Shown here one piece after another: positions 1 to 9,544 of a stretch of 64,000 bases of DNA (positions within the stretch are counted from its first letter, which is position 1; every line of letters begins with the position of its first letter). Origin of the DNA: Alkalihalobacterium alkalinitrilicum (GTDB lineage: Bacteria > Bacillota > Bacilli > Bacillales > Bacillaceae_F). The stretch spans positions 1,757,958-1,821,957 of the forward strand of contig NZ_KV917368.1 of the NCBI RefSeq assembly GCF_002019605.1, written 5' to 3'. A program made the position numbers and the translations under genes. The notes under the pieces were generated by a model. It saw nothing but the letters and a program-made list of their open reading frames with translations, did no database searches and was not told the origin of the DNA.

Positions 1-1535
1 CGCCGTAAAACTTTCCCTACTGCACTCAAAGGAAGTTCATTGACAAAGTGTATTGATTTGGGTACTTTATATTTACCAATTTTGTTTTTGGTAAAATGAA
101 TTAATTCTTCCTCACTTACATAAGAGCCATTCTTTAAGATCACTTCTGCATGCACAGCTTCACCCCAACTTTCATGAGGAACACCAATAACTACGGATTG
201 CTGCACGGCTGGATGGGAATTTAAAGCATTTTCAACTTCTATTGCATAAACATTGAAACCACCTGTAATGATCATATCCTTCTTACGATCAACAAGAAAG
301 ATATAAGCATTTTCATCCATATACCCCATATCACCTGATTTCCAAAATCCTTCCTTTGTAAAACTCGATGCAGTTTCCTCTGGCGCCTTGTAATATCCTT
401 TAATTACACAGGCTCCTCTTATCCAAATTTCACCATTTGATCCTTTCGTGACATCATCACCGTTATCATCAACAATCCTTACTTCAACACCAGGAACAAC
501 CTTTCCAGTAGAAGAAAGTCTTTTTCTATCTTTATCATTCTTTACTATATGGTCTGATTTTCCAAGCATGATAACGATTGGCCAGGCTTCTGTTGCACCA
601 TATACTTGGACAAATATATGCCCAAACTTATTGTGAAGGTTTTCCAATTTTGTAGGACTCATTGGAGACGCACCATAAAAAACAAGATTCAAACTACTGA
701 GATCATACTTTTTCTCTAACCCTAAATCTACCAAATGATAGAGTAAAGTTGGCACAACAAAAGTAGAGGTAATATTATAATTTTGAACAACTTCACTAAA
801 ATGGTTAAGATCAGGAAGATTTATAGTATAATGTGTTCCCCCTTTAAAATGGACGGGTAAAACAAATAACGCACTTGCATGTGACATAGGAGTGATATGA
901 AGATATCTAATTTCACTGTCTATTAAATTTTCGTGAAAACCGTAAATTTGGTTAACACCTGCTAGGAAATTTCGTAGTGTATATGCAGCACATTTCCCTC
1001 TCCCAGTTGTTCCACCTGTAAATCGATAAAGAGTTATGTGCTCGTCAATATCATATTCTATATCGGTTTCAGCATCACTTGCCTCTTCAATAAGATCCCA
1101 AAAATAGTGTACACCTTCTAGTTTTTCCGTTGGATTATCCATACAGACAAGTTCAATTTTTCGTTGTCGCAGCGATTTATAATAATTTTCTTTTTCTAAA
1201 ATTTCATTTTCAACAAACACCAGCTTCGGATTTAGGTAATCGATTTGGTAAAAGTGTTCATCATAAGAATCTCGGTAATTGAACCATAGTCCACTTACAT
1301 CGGATTTTGCCATCCATAAACTAAATAAACTATTATTATCATTTTCTAAGAGGTTTCCATAAACATCACCCGTTCTTAACCCGAAACGTTTTCTTAGCAT
1401 ATTGGAAATTTTATTTGTTAGTAAATGTAATTCTTTAAATGTAAAACTTCTCTGTCTTTCTACGTTAACGAGCGCGGTTTTATCAGAAAATTGTTGTGCT
1501 GTTTGCAACAATAGTCTACCATAGTTAATTTGCAT
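1..1535 (-). CDS. AMP-forming acyl-CoA ligase, C-terminus cut by window edge
   Basis: An open frame of 511 codons runs to the window edge. The ATG at 1535 is preceded by GAGAGGAGATAAC, a good ribosome binding site. The P-loop reads FTGGTTGRGKC, a variant of the usual YTSGTTGRPKG. The acyl-adenylate motifs YGATE, SGDMGYMDE and VDRKKDMIITGG follow, and SAVGKVLR at the very edge is the C-terminal loop with the catalytic lysine, so only a few residues are missing. The family activates carboxylic acids with ATP and CoA. It lies downstream of an orphan binding protein, with a small stem-loop between them. The acid substrate is not predictable. Confidence 0.9.
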   Translation of the reverse strand, partial: MQINYGRLLLQTAQQFSDKTALVNVERQRSFTFKELHLLTNKISNMLRKRFGLRTGDVYGNLLENDNNSLFSLWMAKSDVSGLWFNYRDSYDEHFYQIDYLNPKLVFVENEILEKENYYKSLRQRKIELVCMDNPTEKLEGVHYFWDLIEEASDAETDIEYDIDEHITLYRFTGGTTGRGKCAAYTLRNFLAGVNQIYGFHENLIDSEIRYLHITPMSHASALFVLPVHFKGGTHYTINLPDLNHFSEVVQNYNITSTFVVPTLLYHLVDLGLEKKYDLSSLNLVFYGASPMSPTKLENLHNKFGHIFVQVYGATEAWPIVIMLGKSDHIVKNDKDRKRLSSTGKVVPGVEVRIVDDNGDDVTKGSNGEIWIRGACVIKGYYKAPEETASSFTKEGFWKSGDMGYMDENAYIFLVDRKKDMIITGGFNVYAIEVENALNSHPAVQQSVVIGVPHESWGEAVHAEVILKNGSYVSEEELIHFTKNKIGKYKVPKSIHFVNELPLSAVGKVLR

Positions 1536-1606
1536 AATAGTTATCTCCTCTCTTGGTCTTTTCGATGTTTCCTAAAACTATATAGGATTGATTTTTATTC
1601 ATTATA

Positions 1607-1635
1607 ATGGGAAAACCATAGATAGATTTTCCCAT
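1607..1635 (-). terminator. Stem-loop between binding protein and ligase
   Basis: Perfect 9-bp inverted repeat (ATGGGAAAA / TTTTCCCAT) with an 11-nt loop, just after the stop of the binding-protein gene. The T-run is poor, so this may be an RNA-processing or weak attenuating hairpin rather than a full terminator. Confidence 0.45.
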
Positions 1636-1645
1636 TCCATAATAA

Positions 1646-2959
1646 TTAATCTTCGTAAGTAAATTCACCTGTTACTGGATCATAGCTTATCGCACCAGTT
1701 ATAGGAACGATTGATCCATCTTTCGCTTCTGTCATATATAATGTTGTAATTCCATAATGGTTATCTGAAGAATATGTTACACTCGGATATAGTGACCCTT
1801 CCCATCCATCGAAAGATTCCAATTGAGTTATTAAATTCTCTCTTGTTAAATTATCTCCACTACGTTTCAATGCTTCTACTAATATTTGTGCTTCCGCCCA
1901 ACCCCATTGAGGTATCCCACTCGAGTAAGGCGTATTTGGGAAATCTTTAGAAAATTGCTCAACATAGACTTTTATATCAGGATCATCGGAAATGTCAGGG
2001 TGAATAATAGAGGTTGAACTAATAGTTCCTGTCCAAATGTCTTCCCCTACTAAATTGTAAAGATTCGTGTCATTCCCACCAACAGCTGATACAACATACG
2101 GAATATCTGTTAAACCAATTCTATACATCTCTCTTTTTAAGTTAGCTGCTGGATTAGGGGTTGATAACACGACAACTACATCAGGGTTAGTTCTTTGAAT
2201 TCGCTGTGCGATACTACTAAAATCAGTGTCTGTCGCAAGATGTGGAATTTCGGCAACAATTTCAACTCCATCATAGTTGCCAATCGATTCATGTACTCCA
2301 CTTAAAAAGTCAAGTCCAGAATCATCATTCTGATAAGAAATAAATATTTTTTTAGCATTCATTTCGTTCACAATATATTCCAAGTAAATACGAGCTTCAA
2401 TATTGTAGTTCATTAAACCTGAAAAGAAGTTTGGAATCGTTGGGTTTACTAAATCGGATGCACCAGAACTAACACCCACAACAGTAGCCCCAGTTTTTTC
2501 ATAAACAGGTAAAGCCGAGAGATTTGCCGCCGTTCCTACGTTTCCAACTAGAGCAAATACTTTATCTTCCTCTACTAAACGAGTTGCCATCTGAACAGTT
2601 CTACTTGGTTGATACTGATCATCATAGGCTATTAATTTTAGTTGCCTCCCATCTACACCACCATTATCATTAACATAATTAAAGTACGATTGAATGCCTT
2701 GACGAACCATATCGTAAACAGCTGCAGGACCAGTCTGTGGACCTATATGTCCAATCAGTATTTCTGTATCTGTAATTCCTTGTGAAACTTCAATTGAATC
2801 ATTCGATTTTGGGTTATCATTGGTAGCCTCATCATTAGGTGTTGGAGTATTTGTGTCAGTATCATTTGAAACCTGGGAATTACTACAAGCTACTAATAAG
2901 CTAAGCACAACTATACTAACAATCAGATAGAGAAAATTTTTTATACTCTTATTTCCCAT
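1646..2959 (-). CDS. ABC transporter substrate-binding lipoprotein, LivK type
   Basis: 437 aa. An N-terminal hydrophobic segment ends in the lipobox LLVAC-S, so the mature protein would be anchored on the outer face of the membrane. The rest is a Peripla_BP_6 (leucine/isoleucine/valine-binding, type I) fold starting near ITDTEILIGHIGPQTGP. No ABC permease or ATPase lies nearby, so it is an orphan in this window. It has its own RBS (TTAGGGGGATAAAT) and a perfect cre box 36 bp upstream of the start, pointing to CcpA control. Aromatic and fatty-acid catabolic loci often carry such binding proteins. The ligand is unknown. Confidence 0.88.
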   Translation of the reverse strand: MGNKSIKNFLYLIVSIVVLSLLVACSNSQVSNDTDTNTPTPNDEATNDNPKSNDSIEVSQGITDTEILIGHIGPQTGPAAVYDMVRQGIQSYFNYVNDNGGVDGRQLKLIAYDDQYQPSRTVQMATRLVEEDKVFALVGNVGTAANLSALPVYEKTGATVVGVSSGASDLVNPTIPNFFSGLMNYNIEARIYLEYIVNEMNAKKIFISYQNDDSGLDFLSGVHESIGNYDGVEIVAEIPHLATDTDFSSIAQRIQRTNPDVVVVLSTPNPAANLKREMYRIGLTDIPYVVSAVGGNDTNLYNLVGEDIWTGTISSTSIIHPDISDDPDIKVYVEQFSKDFPNTPYSSGIPQWGWAEAQILVEALKRSGDNLTRENLITQLESFDGWEGSLYPSVTYSSDNHYGITTLYMTEAKDGSIVPITGAISYDPVTGEFTYED

Positions 2960-2994
2960 ATTTATCCCCCTAATAATTTTTTATAACTCAAAAC

Positions 2995-3008
2995 TGATAG
3001 CGCTTTCA
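2995..3008 (-). promoter_or_regulatory. CcpA cre box upstream of LivK-type gene
   Basis: The minus strand reads TGAAAGCGCTATCA, a full match to the Bacillus cre consensus TGWAANCGNTNWCA. It lies between the thiolase gene and the binding-protein gene. Confidence 0.7.
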
Positions 3009-3087
3009 TAGCTTTTTCTTTAAAGTTGTTTAAAAAGGAAATCCTTTAATTATTTTCATAGCTTAGAAGAGTACTTTGAAATACGTT

Positions 3088-4275
3088 TTATATCCTTGAT
3101 AAAATATGAACAGCTGTTGCAGCTTGATCTCCTTCAACGTATCCACCGTCGTTTTGTGTTAACCCAAAACGAGGTAGTTTACCGTTCTTCCCTTTAATTT
3201 GCCGTTTTCCAGCTTCTCCACGTAGTTGCCAAACAACCTCAGCAATTTGCGCTAAACCCGTTGCACCTACAGGATGTCCTCTTGAGGCGAGTCCTCCACT
3301 TGGATTGACAGGAATGTCTCCAGTGATTTTCGTTCTTCCTTCACGAATCAAACTTATGGCTTCTCCTTCAGCACACAATCCGAGTTCTTCATATAGTTTT
3401 AATTCAGCTGGAGACATTGCATCATGGACTTCAGCAAGATCAATATCTTCAGGACCAATACCTGCTTGTTTATACGCATTTTGAACAGTTATATAAGTTG
3501 TACTTTCTGTTGGTTTAGACTCTAGCATAGAAGCCTGACCACTGCTTAACTCTGATGCGGCTACACGAATCATCGGTTTACTGCTTAATTTTTTTGCATA
3601 TTTTTCATTACAAATAATAGCAGCTGCTGCACCGTCTCCCATTGGAGAAGCCATATATAAAGTAATTGGATCTGCAATCATTTTTGAAGAGAGGACTGCC
3701 TCTTTCGATAATGGTTTTTTAAATTGTGCATATGGGTTAAGTGAACCATTGTACGAGTTCTTTTCCGCAACTAAGGCTAAATCTTCTTTAGTCCAACCAT
3801 ATTTATCCATCTTCTTTCTTATATTCATGGCGTATAAAGAAGTAAATTGTAAGCCCATATTTCCACAAACTTCTATATCTGTTGCAGTTGTCAACGCTTC
3901 AATCGACTTTGCAGTATTACCAATAAACATTTTTTCTACTCCAACGGCTAGTGCAACATCATATAAGCCAGATTTTACACTCATCCATGCCATCCGAAAG
4001 GCGGTAGAAGCTGTTGCACACGCGTTTTCTACATTTACGATAGGGATCCCTTTAAATCCAGCATGACGCATAATTACCTGTCCTCGAACCGATTCTTGCC
4101 CAAGCAATATACCACCTAGACAATTTCCAACAAATGCAGCTTCAATCTCCCTCGCATTGATGCCAGAATCCTCAATCGCATTCCAGATAGCTGTATTCGC
4201 CAAATCTTTAATATGTTTATTTTCAAATTTTCCAAATGGGTGCATTCCAACACCTAATACAGCAACATTGGTCAT
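3088..4275 (-). CDS. Thiolase-family protein (SCP-x/lipid-transfer type)
   Basis: 395 aa from the ATG at 4275. This start is chosen because it overlaps the upstream stop as ATGA and follows GGAGGTGGCGA; an earlier in-frame start at 4305 lacks such an RBS. Nucleophilic cysteine lies in ENACATAS near residue 87, and the C-terminal HDAMSPAE and GGLASRGHPVGATG motifs are those of non-decarboxylating SCP-x thiolases. It is translationally coupled to a DUF35 protein. In actinobacterial steroid side-chain degradation such thiolase-like/DUF35 pairs act as retro-aldolases, so it may be either an acyl-CoA thiolase or an aldolase. It probably performs the last carbon-carbon cleavage of the operon. Confidence 0.88.
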   Translation of the reverse strand: MTNVAVLGVGMHPFGKFENKHIKDLANTAIWNAIEDSGINAREIEAAFVGNCLGGILLGQESVRGQVIMRHAGFKGIPIVNVENACATASTAFRMAWMSVKSGLYDVALAVGVEKMFIGNTAKSIEALTTATDIEVCGNMGLQFTSLYAMNIRKKMDKYGWTKEDLALVAEKNSYNGSLNPYAQFKKPLSKEAVLSSKMIADPITLYMASPMGDGAAAAIICNEKYAKKLSSKPMIRVAASELSSGQASMLESKPTESTTYITVQNAYKQAGIGPEDIDLAEVHDAMSPAELKLYEELGLCAEGEAISLIREGRTKITGDIPVNPSGGLASRGHPVGATGLAQIAEVVWQLRGEAGKRQIKGKNGKLPRFGLTQNDGGYVEGDQAATAVHILSRI

Positions 4276-4679
4276 TCGCCACCTCCTTCTGGTTGGTACA
4301 TCCAACCGATGATATCTTCTCCATTTTCATCTTTTCGAATTGAACCGATTGTCAATTCAACAGGTTGACCGATTGCTAGATCATCTGTTTCGTTTATGTT
4401 AAGGATGCTAAAAACTAATGGACCTTCTTCTAGCTTCACCATTGCCTGTATGTGAGGAATGGGAAAACCTATTGGTGCAACATGCAATATTGAATATGAA
4501 CTAATGTACCCTTTTTGACCGATATTGATTTTTTCTAAGGTGTGATTTACTAAACAATTTGGACAAGCACCTTTTGGTGGAAAGTGAATATCACCACAAT
4601 CCTTGCATGAACTTCCTATCAAATAAGGTATATCGTCAGAAGTCGTAGGTCTATGAAACAATCTTTCATTATTATCCAA
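4272..4679 (-). CDS. Zn-ribbon/OB-fold DUF35 protein, partner of thiolase
   Basis: 135 aa, TTG start behind GAAGGAGAGATAGAA. A four-cysteine rubredoxin-like zinc ribbon (CKDCG...ACPNC, near residues 25-42) is followed by an OB-fold segment (GYISSYSILHVAP, PHIQAMVKLEEGPLVFSILN). This is the DUF35/ChsH2-type architecture, which binds acyl-CoA and usually works as a complex with a thiolase-like protein. The 4-nt ATGA overlap with the thiolase gene supports a complex here. Confidence 0.88.
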   Translation of the reverse strand: MDNNERLFHRPTTSDDIPYLIGSSCKDCGDIHFPPKGACPNCLVNHTLEKINIGQKGYISSYSILHVAPIGFPIPHIQAMVKLEEGPLVFSILNINETDDLAIGQPVELTIGSIRKDENGEDIIGWMYQPEGGGE

Positions 4680-4711
4680 TTCTATCTCTCCTTCATAGAA
4701 TATCTATCACT

Positions 4712-5869
4712 CTATTTGAAGGCTGCTAGCCCAAGAGTGTTTCGTGCAACGATTAATTTTTGAATTTGACTGGTTCCGTCTGGTATCGTTAACATTCGTG
4801 CATCTCGGAACAGTCTTTCAATTGGAAATTCCTTTGACAATCCGTATCCTCCATGTATTTGAATGGCATTCGAGGTGATTTTTACGGCAGCCTCAGTGGC
4901 ATAGTATTTAGCCATTGATGTTTGGGTATCACAGCGAGCACCTTTTCCAATTAAGTATAGGCCTCTATACGTTAATAATTTTGCTGCATCTAATTCTATT
5001 AGCATATCAGCAAGCATGTCTTGGATCATTTGATGTTGGCCGATCGGTTTTCCCCATTGTTCTCTTTCCTTTACATATTGGATCGTAGCATCCACCGATG
5101 CCTGAGCAATTCCGATCGAATAGAGTGCTACAAAACAACGAGCTCTTTCAAATGTTCTAAGCGTCGACTTCAAACCTTCTCCTACATCCCCTAACAAATT
5201 TTCTTTTGGAACTAAGGTATCATCAAAAAATAGTTCTGAAGTTGGCCATGAATTCAGCCCCAATTTGCCAAGATCTCTTGAACTATAGTCACTTACAGAT
5301 CTTTCAACAATCAGCCTGCTGACCGATTTTTTTCCAGGATCTTTTTCAGTTCTGACTAGTACGACACAAACATCTGACACACTACCATTAGAAATCCAAA
5401 TTTTCTGACCATTGACTCTATAATTTTCGCCTTCTAAAATTCCCCTTGTTTTAACTTCAGAAGGATTTGAACCTATATCTGGTTCAGTTACAGCAACACA
5501 GCCAATATAATCTCCAGACAACAGTTTTGGGATAAATCGGTCTATTTGTTCTTTCGTTCCATATTCATATAGAGTCAATGCGGTATCCATTGTGATAAAT
5601 GCAATTCCACCCAATCCAGGAAAAACTCGAAATAACTCTTCAAAGAGAATTCCTTGTGAAATGGTGTCCATGTTCATGCCACCAATTTCTTCGGGAAACG
5701 GGCCTACAACGTAACCAAATGGGATCAACTTTTTGATAAGATCGTGAGCCATGTCTTTTGGGATTAGTTTTTCTGTGTATTCGTCTGCACATGGTTTTAT
5801 TTCTTTTTCAAGAAACCTTTTCACTGATTGCTTTAATATTTGTTGTTCTTCCGTTAAATCAAAATTCAT
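4712..5869 (-). CDS. Acyl-CoA dehydrogenase
   Basis: 385 aa from the ATG at 5869 behind TTAGGAGTGAGTTAT; an upstream in-frame start at 5887 would overlap that RBS. The flavoprotein fold is clear: CVAVTEPDIGSNPSEVKT, the middle beta domain with WISNGS, the REQWGKPIGQHQMIQ helix, and the C-terminal QIHGGYGLSKEFPIERLFRDARM. A glutamate sits in LRTFERARCF, the helix position used as base by isovaleryl-type enzymes; the C-terminal motif is PDGTSQIQ, without the usual Glu. It would desaturate an acyl-CoA at C2-C3 in this operon. Confidence 0.9.
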   Translation of the reverse strand: MNFDLTEEQQILKQSVKRFLEKEIKPCADEYTEKLIPKDMAHDLIKKLIPFGYVVGPFPEEIGGMNMDTISQGILFEELFRVFPGLGGIAFITMDTALTLYEYGTKEQIDRFIPKLLSGDYIGCVAVTEPDIGSNPSEVKTRGILEGENYRVNGQKIWISNGSVSDVCVVLVRTEKDPGKKSVSRLIVERSVSDYSSRDLGKLGLNSWPTSELFFDDTLVPKENLLGDVGEGLKSTLRTFERARCFVALYSIGIAQASVDATIQYVKEREQWGKPIGQHQMIQDMLADMLIELDAAKLLTYRGLYLIGKGARCDTQTSMAKYYATEAAVKITSNAIQIHGGYGLSKEFPIERLFRDARMLTIPDGTSQIQKLIVARNTLGLAAFK

Positions 5870-5887
5870 ATAACTCACTCCTAACAA

Positions 5888-6673
5888 TTATTGTCCTTTG
5901 TATACTGGCTTTCTCTTTTGATTAAATGCTGCGATCCCTTCTTTGGCGTCTGCTGTTTGATGCAAAAAACTCGACCAATGTCTTTCAATCTCAATTCCTG
6001 TTGTAATATCGGTATTTGTCGAAGCTAAAGCTGCATTTTTAATCGCTTTTTGTGACAATGGTGCACCATTCAAAAATGGTTCCGAAATTTCTTTCGCTTT
6101 TTGAATAAGTTCATTTGATGAAACTACATCGTATATTAAGCCCCAATCTTGAAGTACTTTATTATCAAGGGGTTCTCCACAAAGCAACATATATTTAGCT
6201 CTTGATAGACCAATCAAGCGTGGCAGGCGTTGCGTACCCCCACCTGCTGGTAGAACTCCAAGCTTTACCTCAGATAGGCCAATTCTTGCATTATGTGTTG
6301 CAATTCGAATATCACATGCTAGGGCTAATTCACAACCACCCCCATAGGCAATCCCATCTATTGCCGCAATGACAGGTTTCGTATACGTTTCAATTTTATT
6401 AAATAATGTAGCAACTTGATCAAGAAGTACTCCAGTAGCATCTGATTTCCCAGCTTGTTGCATTTCATAAATCGATTTTAAATCTGCCCCAGCACTAAAT
6501 GATCGTTCTGTTCCTGTAATGATAAGTACACGGGGTTCAGGATTTTCTTCGAGCTGATCAAGTAATTCGATCAGTTCAGTAATTATCGTATAGTTTAATG
6601 CGTTAAGTACTTCTGGACGATTTAATCGTATAATTCCGAATGACCCTTCTTCTTCATACATAATTGATTCCAT
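5888..6673 (-). CDS. Enoyl-CoA hydratase/isomerase (crotonase)
   Basis: 261 aa, ATG behind TTTGGAGGAGGAGTTTAT. Oxyanion-hole segments SAGADLKSIY and AYGGGCELALACDIRIA are present, with GLSEVKLGVLPAGGGTQRLPRLIG containing a glutamate at the catalytic region. Family members hydrate 2-enoyl-CoA to 3-hydroxyacyl-CoA. It lies 18 bp from the acyl-CoA dehydrogenase start and probably acts directly after it. Confidence 0.92.
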   Translation of the reverse strand: MESIMYEEEGSFGIIRLNRPEVLNALNYTIITELIELLDQLEENPEPRVLIITGTERSFSAGADLKSIYEMQQAGKSDATGVLLDQVATLFNKIETYTKPVIAAIDGIAYGGGCELALACDIRIATHNARIGLSEVKLGVLPAGGGTQRLPRLIGLSRAKYMLLCGEPLDNKVLQDWGLIYDVVSSNELIQKAKEISEPFLNGAPLSQKAIKNAALASTNTDITTGIEIERHWSSFLHQTADAKEGIAAFNQKRKPVYKGQ

Positions 6674-6762
6674 ATAAACTCCTCCTCCAAATAAAATTTT
6701 AAATATTTATAATATTTAAAATAAACTTGTTTCTTTTAATCATTACTTGATTAAGATTTTCC

Positions 6763-7563
6763 TTATTGATTTAGTGAATACCCACCATTTACAGGGTACG
6801 TTTGACCAGTAATCCAACTTGATGCATCTGATGAAAGGAATAATACAGCATTCGCTGCGTCCTCTGGTTCACCAATTCGTTTAATTGGATACTTTGTAAG
6901 TATCTTTTTTAAAATCTCCTCGTTTTCAGTCATACTGGATACAGCTGGAGTATTCATCGTAGAAAGAGCCACACAATTCGCTGTAATGTTATAACGGCTG
7001 ATTTCCTTTGCTAGACCACGCGTAAAACCAGCTGCCCCAGCTTTTGCCCCAGAATATACGACTAATCTCGGTTCCCCAACTCTTCCAGCATCAGAAATGA
7101 CATTCACAATTTTTCCATACTTTTTAGAAATCATATTTGGAACAACAGCTCTACATGTATACATTGGTCCATAATAGTTTACAGCGATCCACTGCTCCCA
7201 CTCTTCAGGCTCTGTATCGATGAAATTTTTTTGTTTGGCCATTGCCTCAGGTGTAGATGCACCAGCATTTCCCGCATTGTTTACTAGAATATCAATTGAT
7301 CCAAATTGATTAATAGCTTGATGGACCATGTCATTCACCGCTCTCCAATTCGTTACATCTGTTTCAACAGCCAATGCTTTTGTATCTGTACCTAGATCAT
7401 TTATGATGCTTGCTGTCTCCTGTGCTCGTTTCCCATTATAATCATTTACAATCACTGCTCTTGCATTTTGTTGTGCAAAATGTAAAGCGATTTGTCTACC
7501 TACTCCTTGCCCTGCACCTGTGACAAGGGCCACTCTCCCTGATAGATCCAAAATGTTATTCAT
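6763..7563 (-). CDS. Short-chain dehydrogenase/reductase
   Basis: 266 aa, ATG behind AAGGAGGCTAAATC. The Rossmann motif TGAGQGVG is near residue 16, NNAG in the middle, catalytic YSGAK (Tyr-x3-Lys), and C-terminal ITGQTYPVNGG. It probably oxidises a 3-hydroxyacyl-CoA or similar alcohol with NAD(P) in the same operon. The exact substrate is not evident. A 25-residue insert after NNAG (ASTPEAMAKQKNFIDTEPEE) is longer than in the neighbouring SDRs. Confidence 0.9.
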   Translation of the reverse strand: MNNILDLSGRVALVTGAGQGVGRQIALHFAQQNARAVIVNDYNGKRAQETASIINDLGTDTKALAVETDVTNWRAVNDMVHQAINQFGSIDILVNNAGNAGASTPEAMAKQKNFIDTEPEEWEQWIAVNYYGPMYTCRAVVPNMISKKYGKIVNVISDAGRVGEPRLVVYSGAKAGAAGFTRGLAKEISRYNITANCVALSTMNTPAVSSMTENEEILKKILTKYPIKRIGEPEDAANAVLFLSSDASSWITGQTYPVNGGYSLNQ

Positions 7564-7586
7564 GATTTAGCCTCCTTTAATATTTT

Positions 7587-8747
7587 TTACGCTTCTTCAT
7601 AGCAAATGTTATTTTCAAAAATTTCCTTAATAGTGTCTACCGAGTACCCTAAATCTTGTAATATCTCTTTCGTATGTTCACCTAATTTAGGTGCATGTTT
7701 GGTTGGTCCAGATTCACAATCTTTAAACGTTAACGGTTGTCGGACGTGCGTTCTCGTGGGTCTTTCAGTGTCCCCAGGTATTTCAACAAACAGATTTCTC
7801 TCTTGCAATTGAGGATCTTTTGGCACATCTTTTAATCCCAGCACCGAGCCAAAAGGAATACCCGATTGCTCGAATTTTTTTTCCCATTCTTCCCTTGTTT
7901 TTTCGGAGATGGCGTTTGATATTCTCTGACTTATCTCTGAATAATTTGAACGGCGTCCTTCGCTATTATGGGTACTGATATCATTCAGTCCTACCACTAA
8001 ACAAAACGGCTTCCAAAACCAGTCTTCGTGAGCTATACTGATGCTTATTAGCTTATTATCTAATGTTTTGTAAATTCCATATCCTGGTTCATCTGGAAGG
8101 CCTGGTATTCCAGTCTTATTAATGACTGGTACTAATTGCGTTGTCATCCAAGATACTAAACCGTCTGTCATCGAAACATCGATATAGGTACCTTCTCCAG
8201 TCTGATTTCTCATATATAATCCAGAAAGAACCCCAATCGCTGCAAACATTCCTGAGGAAAGATCTCCAGTTGCAATTTTTGGAACATTTGTAATCTCGTT
8301 TGTTTCTGCTTGTTGATACAACATTCCAGCAATTGCCTGATAAGATAAGTCATGAGCAGGTCTGTTTTTATAAGGCCCATTTTGGCCAAAGCCAGATATG
8401 GAAGCATATATAATTTGCTTGTTTATGGAGGATACATCCTCATATGAAATTCCTAACCTTTTTGCCACGCCTGGTCTAAATCCCTCAAGAATAACATCAG
8501 CATCACGTGCTAATTCCATGAATATTTCCCGACCTTTACTCATTTTTAGATCGAGTGCCATAGACCTTTTGTTGCGATTAATCGATTCATAAAAACTATA
8601 AAATTGACGGGCGGGATCTCCGCCATTTGGACGTTCAATATTTATGACATCGGCCCCTAAATCTGACAAAATTAACGTTGCGTATGGGCCTGGATATTGT
8701 TCAGCTAAATTAAGAATTTTTAATCCTTCTAGAACATGTTTTTTCAA
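7587..8747 (-). CDS. Class III acyl-CoA transferase (CaiB/BaiF family)
   Basis: 386 aa, TTG start behind AGGTGGGGAAATT. N-terminal LNLAEQYPGPYATLILSDLGADVINIE and RNKRSMALDLK are typical. The catalytic aspartate should be the one in PAHDLSYQAIAGM near residue 131. The family moves CoA from one acyl-CoA to another acid. Here it could load the substrate of the operon without ATP, complementing the many ligases nearby. Confidence 0.9.
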   Translation of the reverse strand: MKKHVLEGLKILNLAEQYPGPYATLILSDLGADVINIERPNGGDPARQFYSFYESINRNKRSMALDLKMSKGREIFMELARDADVILEGFRPGVAKRLGISYEDVSSINKQIIYASISGFGQNGPYKNRPAHDLSYQAIAGMLYQQAETNEITNVPKIATGDLSSGMFAAIGVLSGLYMRNQTGEGTYIDVSMTDGLVSWMTTQLVPVINKTGIPGLPDEPGYGIYKTLDNKLISISIAHEDWFWKPFCLVVGLNDISTHNSEGRRSNYSEISQRISNAISEKTREEWEKKFEQSGIPFGSVLGLKDVPKDPQLQERNLFVEIPGDTERPTRTHVRQPLTFKDCESGPTKHAPKLGEHTKEILQDLGYSVDTIKEIFENNICYEEA

Positions 8748-8785
8748 AATTTCCCCACCTTATTATTTGACATAGATACATTACC

Positions 8786-9544
8786 TTACTGTGCAGCAAA
8801 CCCCCCATCTACTAAATATGTTTGCCCTGTAATATAGCTCGATGCATCTGAAGCCAAAAACAAGATCATGTTAGCAATCTCTTCCGTTTTTCCAAAGCGG
8901 CCTAATGGCATTTTTGTTTGCATCATTTGACTTAAAGATTCATTATCTCTTAATCCCTCAGTAAGATCGGTCTCGATATATCCAGGTGCAACGCCATTTA
9001 CGCGAATTCCTCTATCAGCCCATTCGACTGCAAGTGTTCTGGTCATTGAGTCCATGCCACCTTTTGTGGCGACATATGGTAATCCACGTGGTGTTCCAAC
9101 AACTGATGTAACTGAAGAAATCGAGACAATACTACCTTTTCCTTGTTTAAACATATGTTTTGCTGCTGATTGAATAGCAAAAAACAAGCCTCTCAAGTTG
9201 ATTGACATCATCATATCCCAATCTTCAACAGTTACATGTTCTGCTCGTTTAAAGAAAGGATTAATCCCTGCATTAGCAATTAAAATATCTATTTTTCCAT
9301 GTTCTTCAACGACCTTGTCAATTGCACTTTTTGTTTCTTCAATATTGGCTACATCAAATATAGATGAACAGACGTCTAACCCCATTTCTTTCGCCTCTTT
9401 AACAACGATCTCGGCATTACTTTTTGATCGTCCTGTTAAAATTATTTTTGCACCTGATTTCGCAAGAGAAAAAACGGCTTCTTTTCCAATTCCACGCGTT
9501 CCACCTATGACAATCGCAACTTTTCCTTCACAATCAACTTTCAT
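8786..9544 (-). CDS. Short-chain dehydrogenase/reductase
   Basis: 252 aa from the ATG at 9544. The start overlaps the upstream stop as TAATG and is preceded by GGGAGGAATA; an in-frame ATG at 9556 lies before that RBS and is unlikely. Motifs: GGTRGIG, ANAGINP, SSVTSVVG, catalytic YVATK, and SYITGQTYLVDGG. A FabG-like NAD(P)-dependent oxidoreductase that probably acts on a hydroxyacyl-CoA intermediate. Confidence 0.9.
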   Translation of the reverse strand: MKVDCEGKVAIVIGGTRGIGKEAVFSLAKSGAKIILTGRSKSNAEIVVKEAKEMGLDVCSSIFDVANIEETKSAIDKVVEEHGKIDILIANAGINPFFKRAEHVTVEDWDMMMSINLRGLFFAIQSAAKHMFKQGKGSIVSISSVTSVVGTPRGLPYVATKGGMDSMTRTLAVEWADRGIRVNGVAPGYIETDLTEGLRDNESLSQMMQTKMPLGRFGKTEEIANMILFLASDASSYITGQTYLVDGGFAAQ

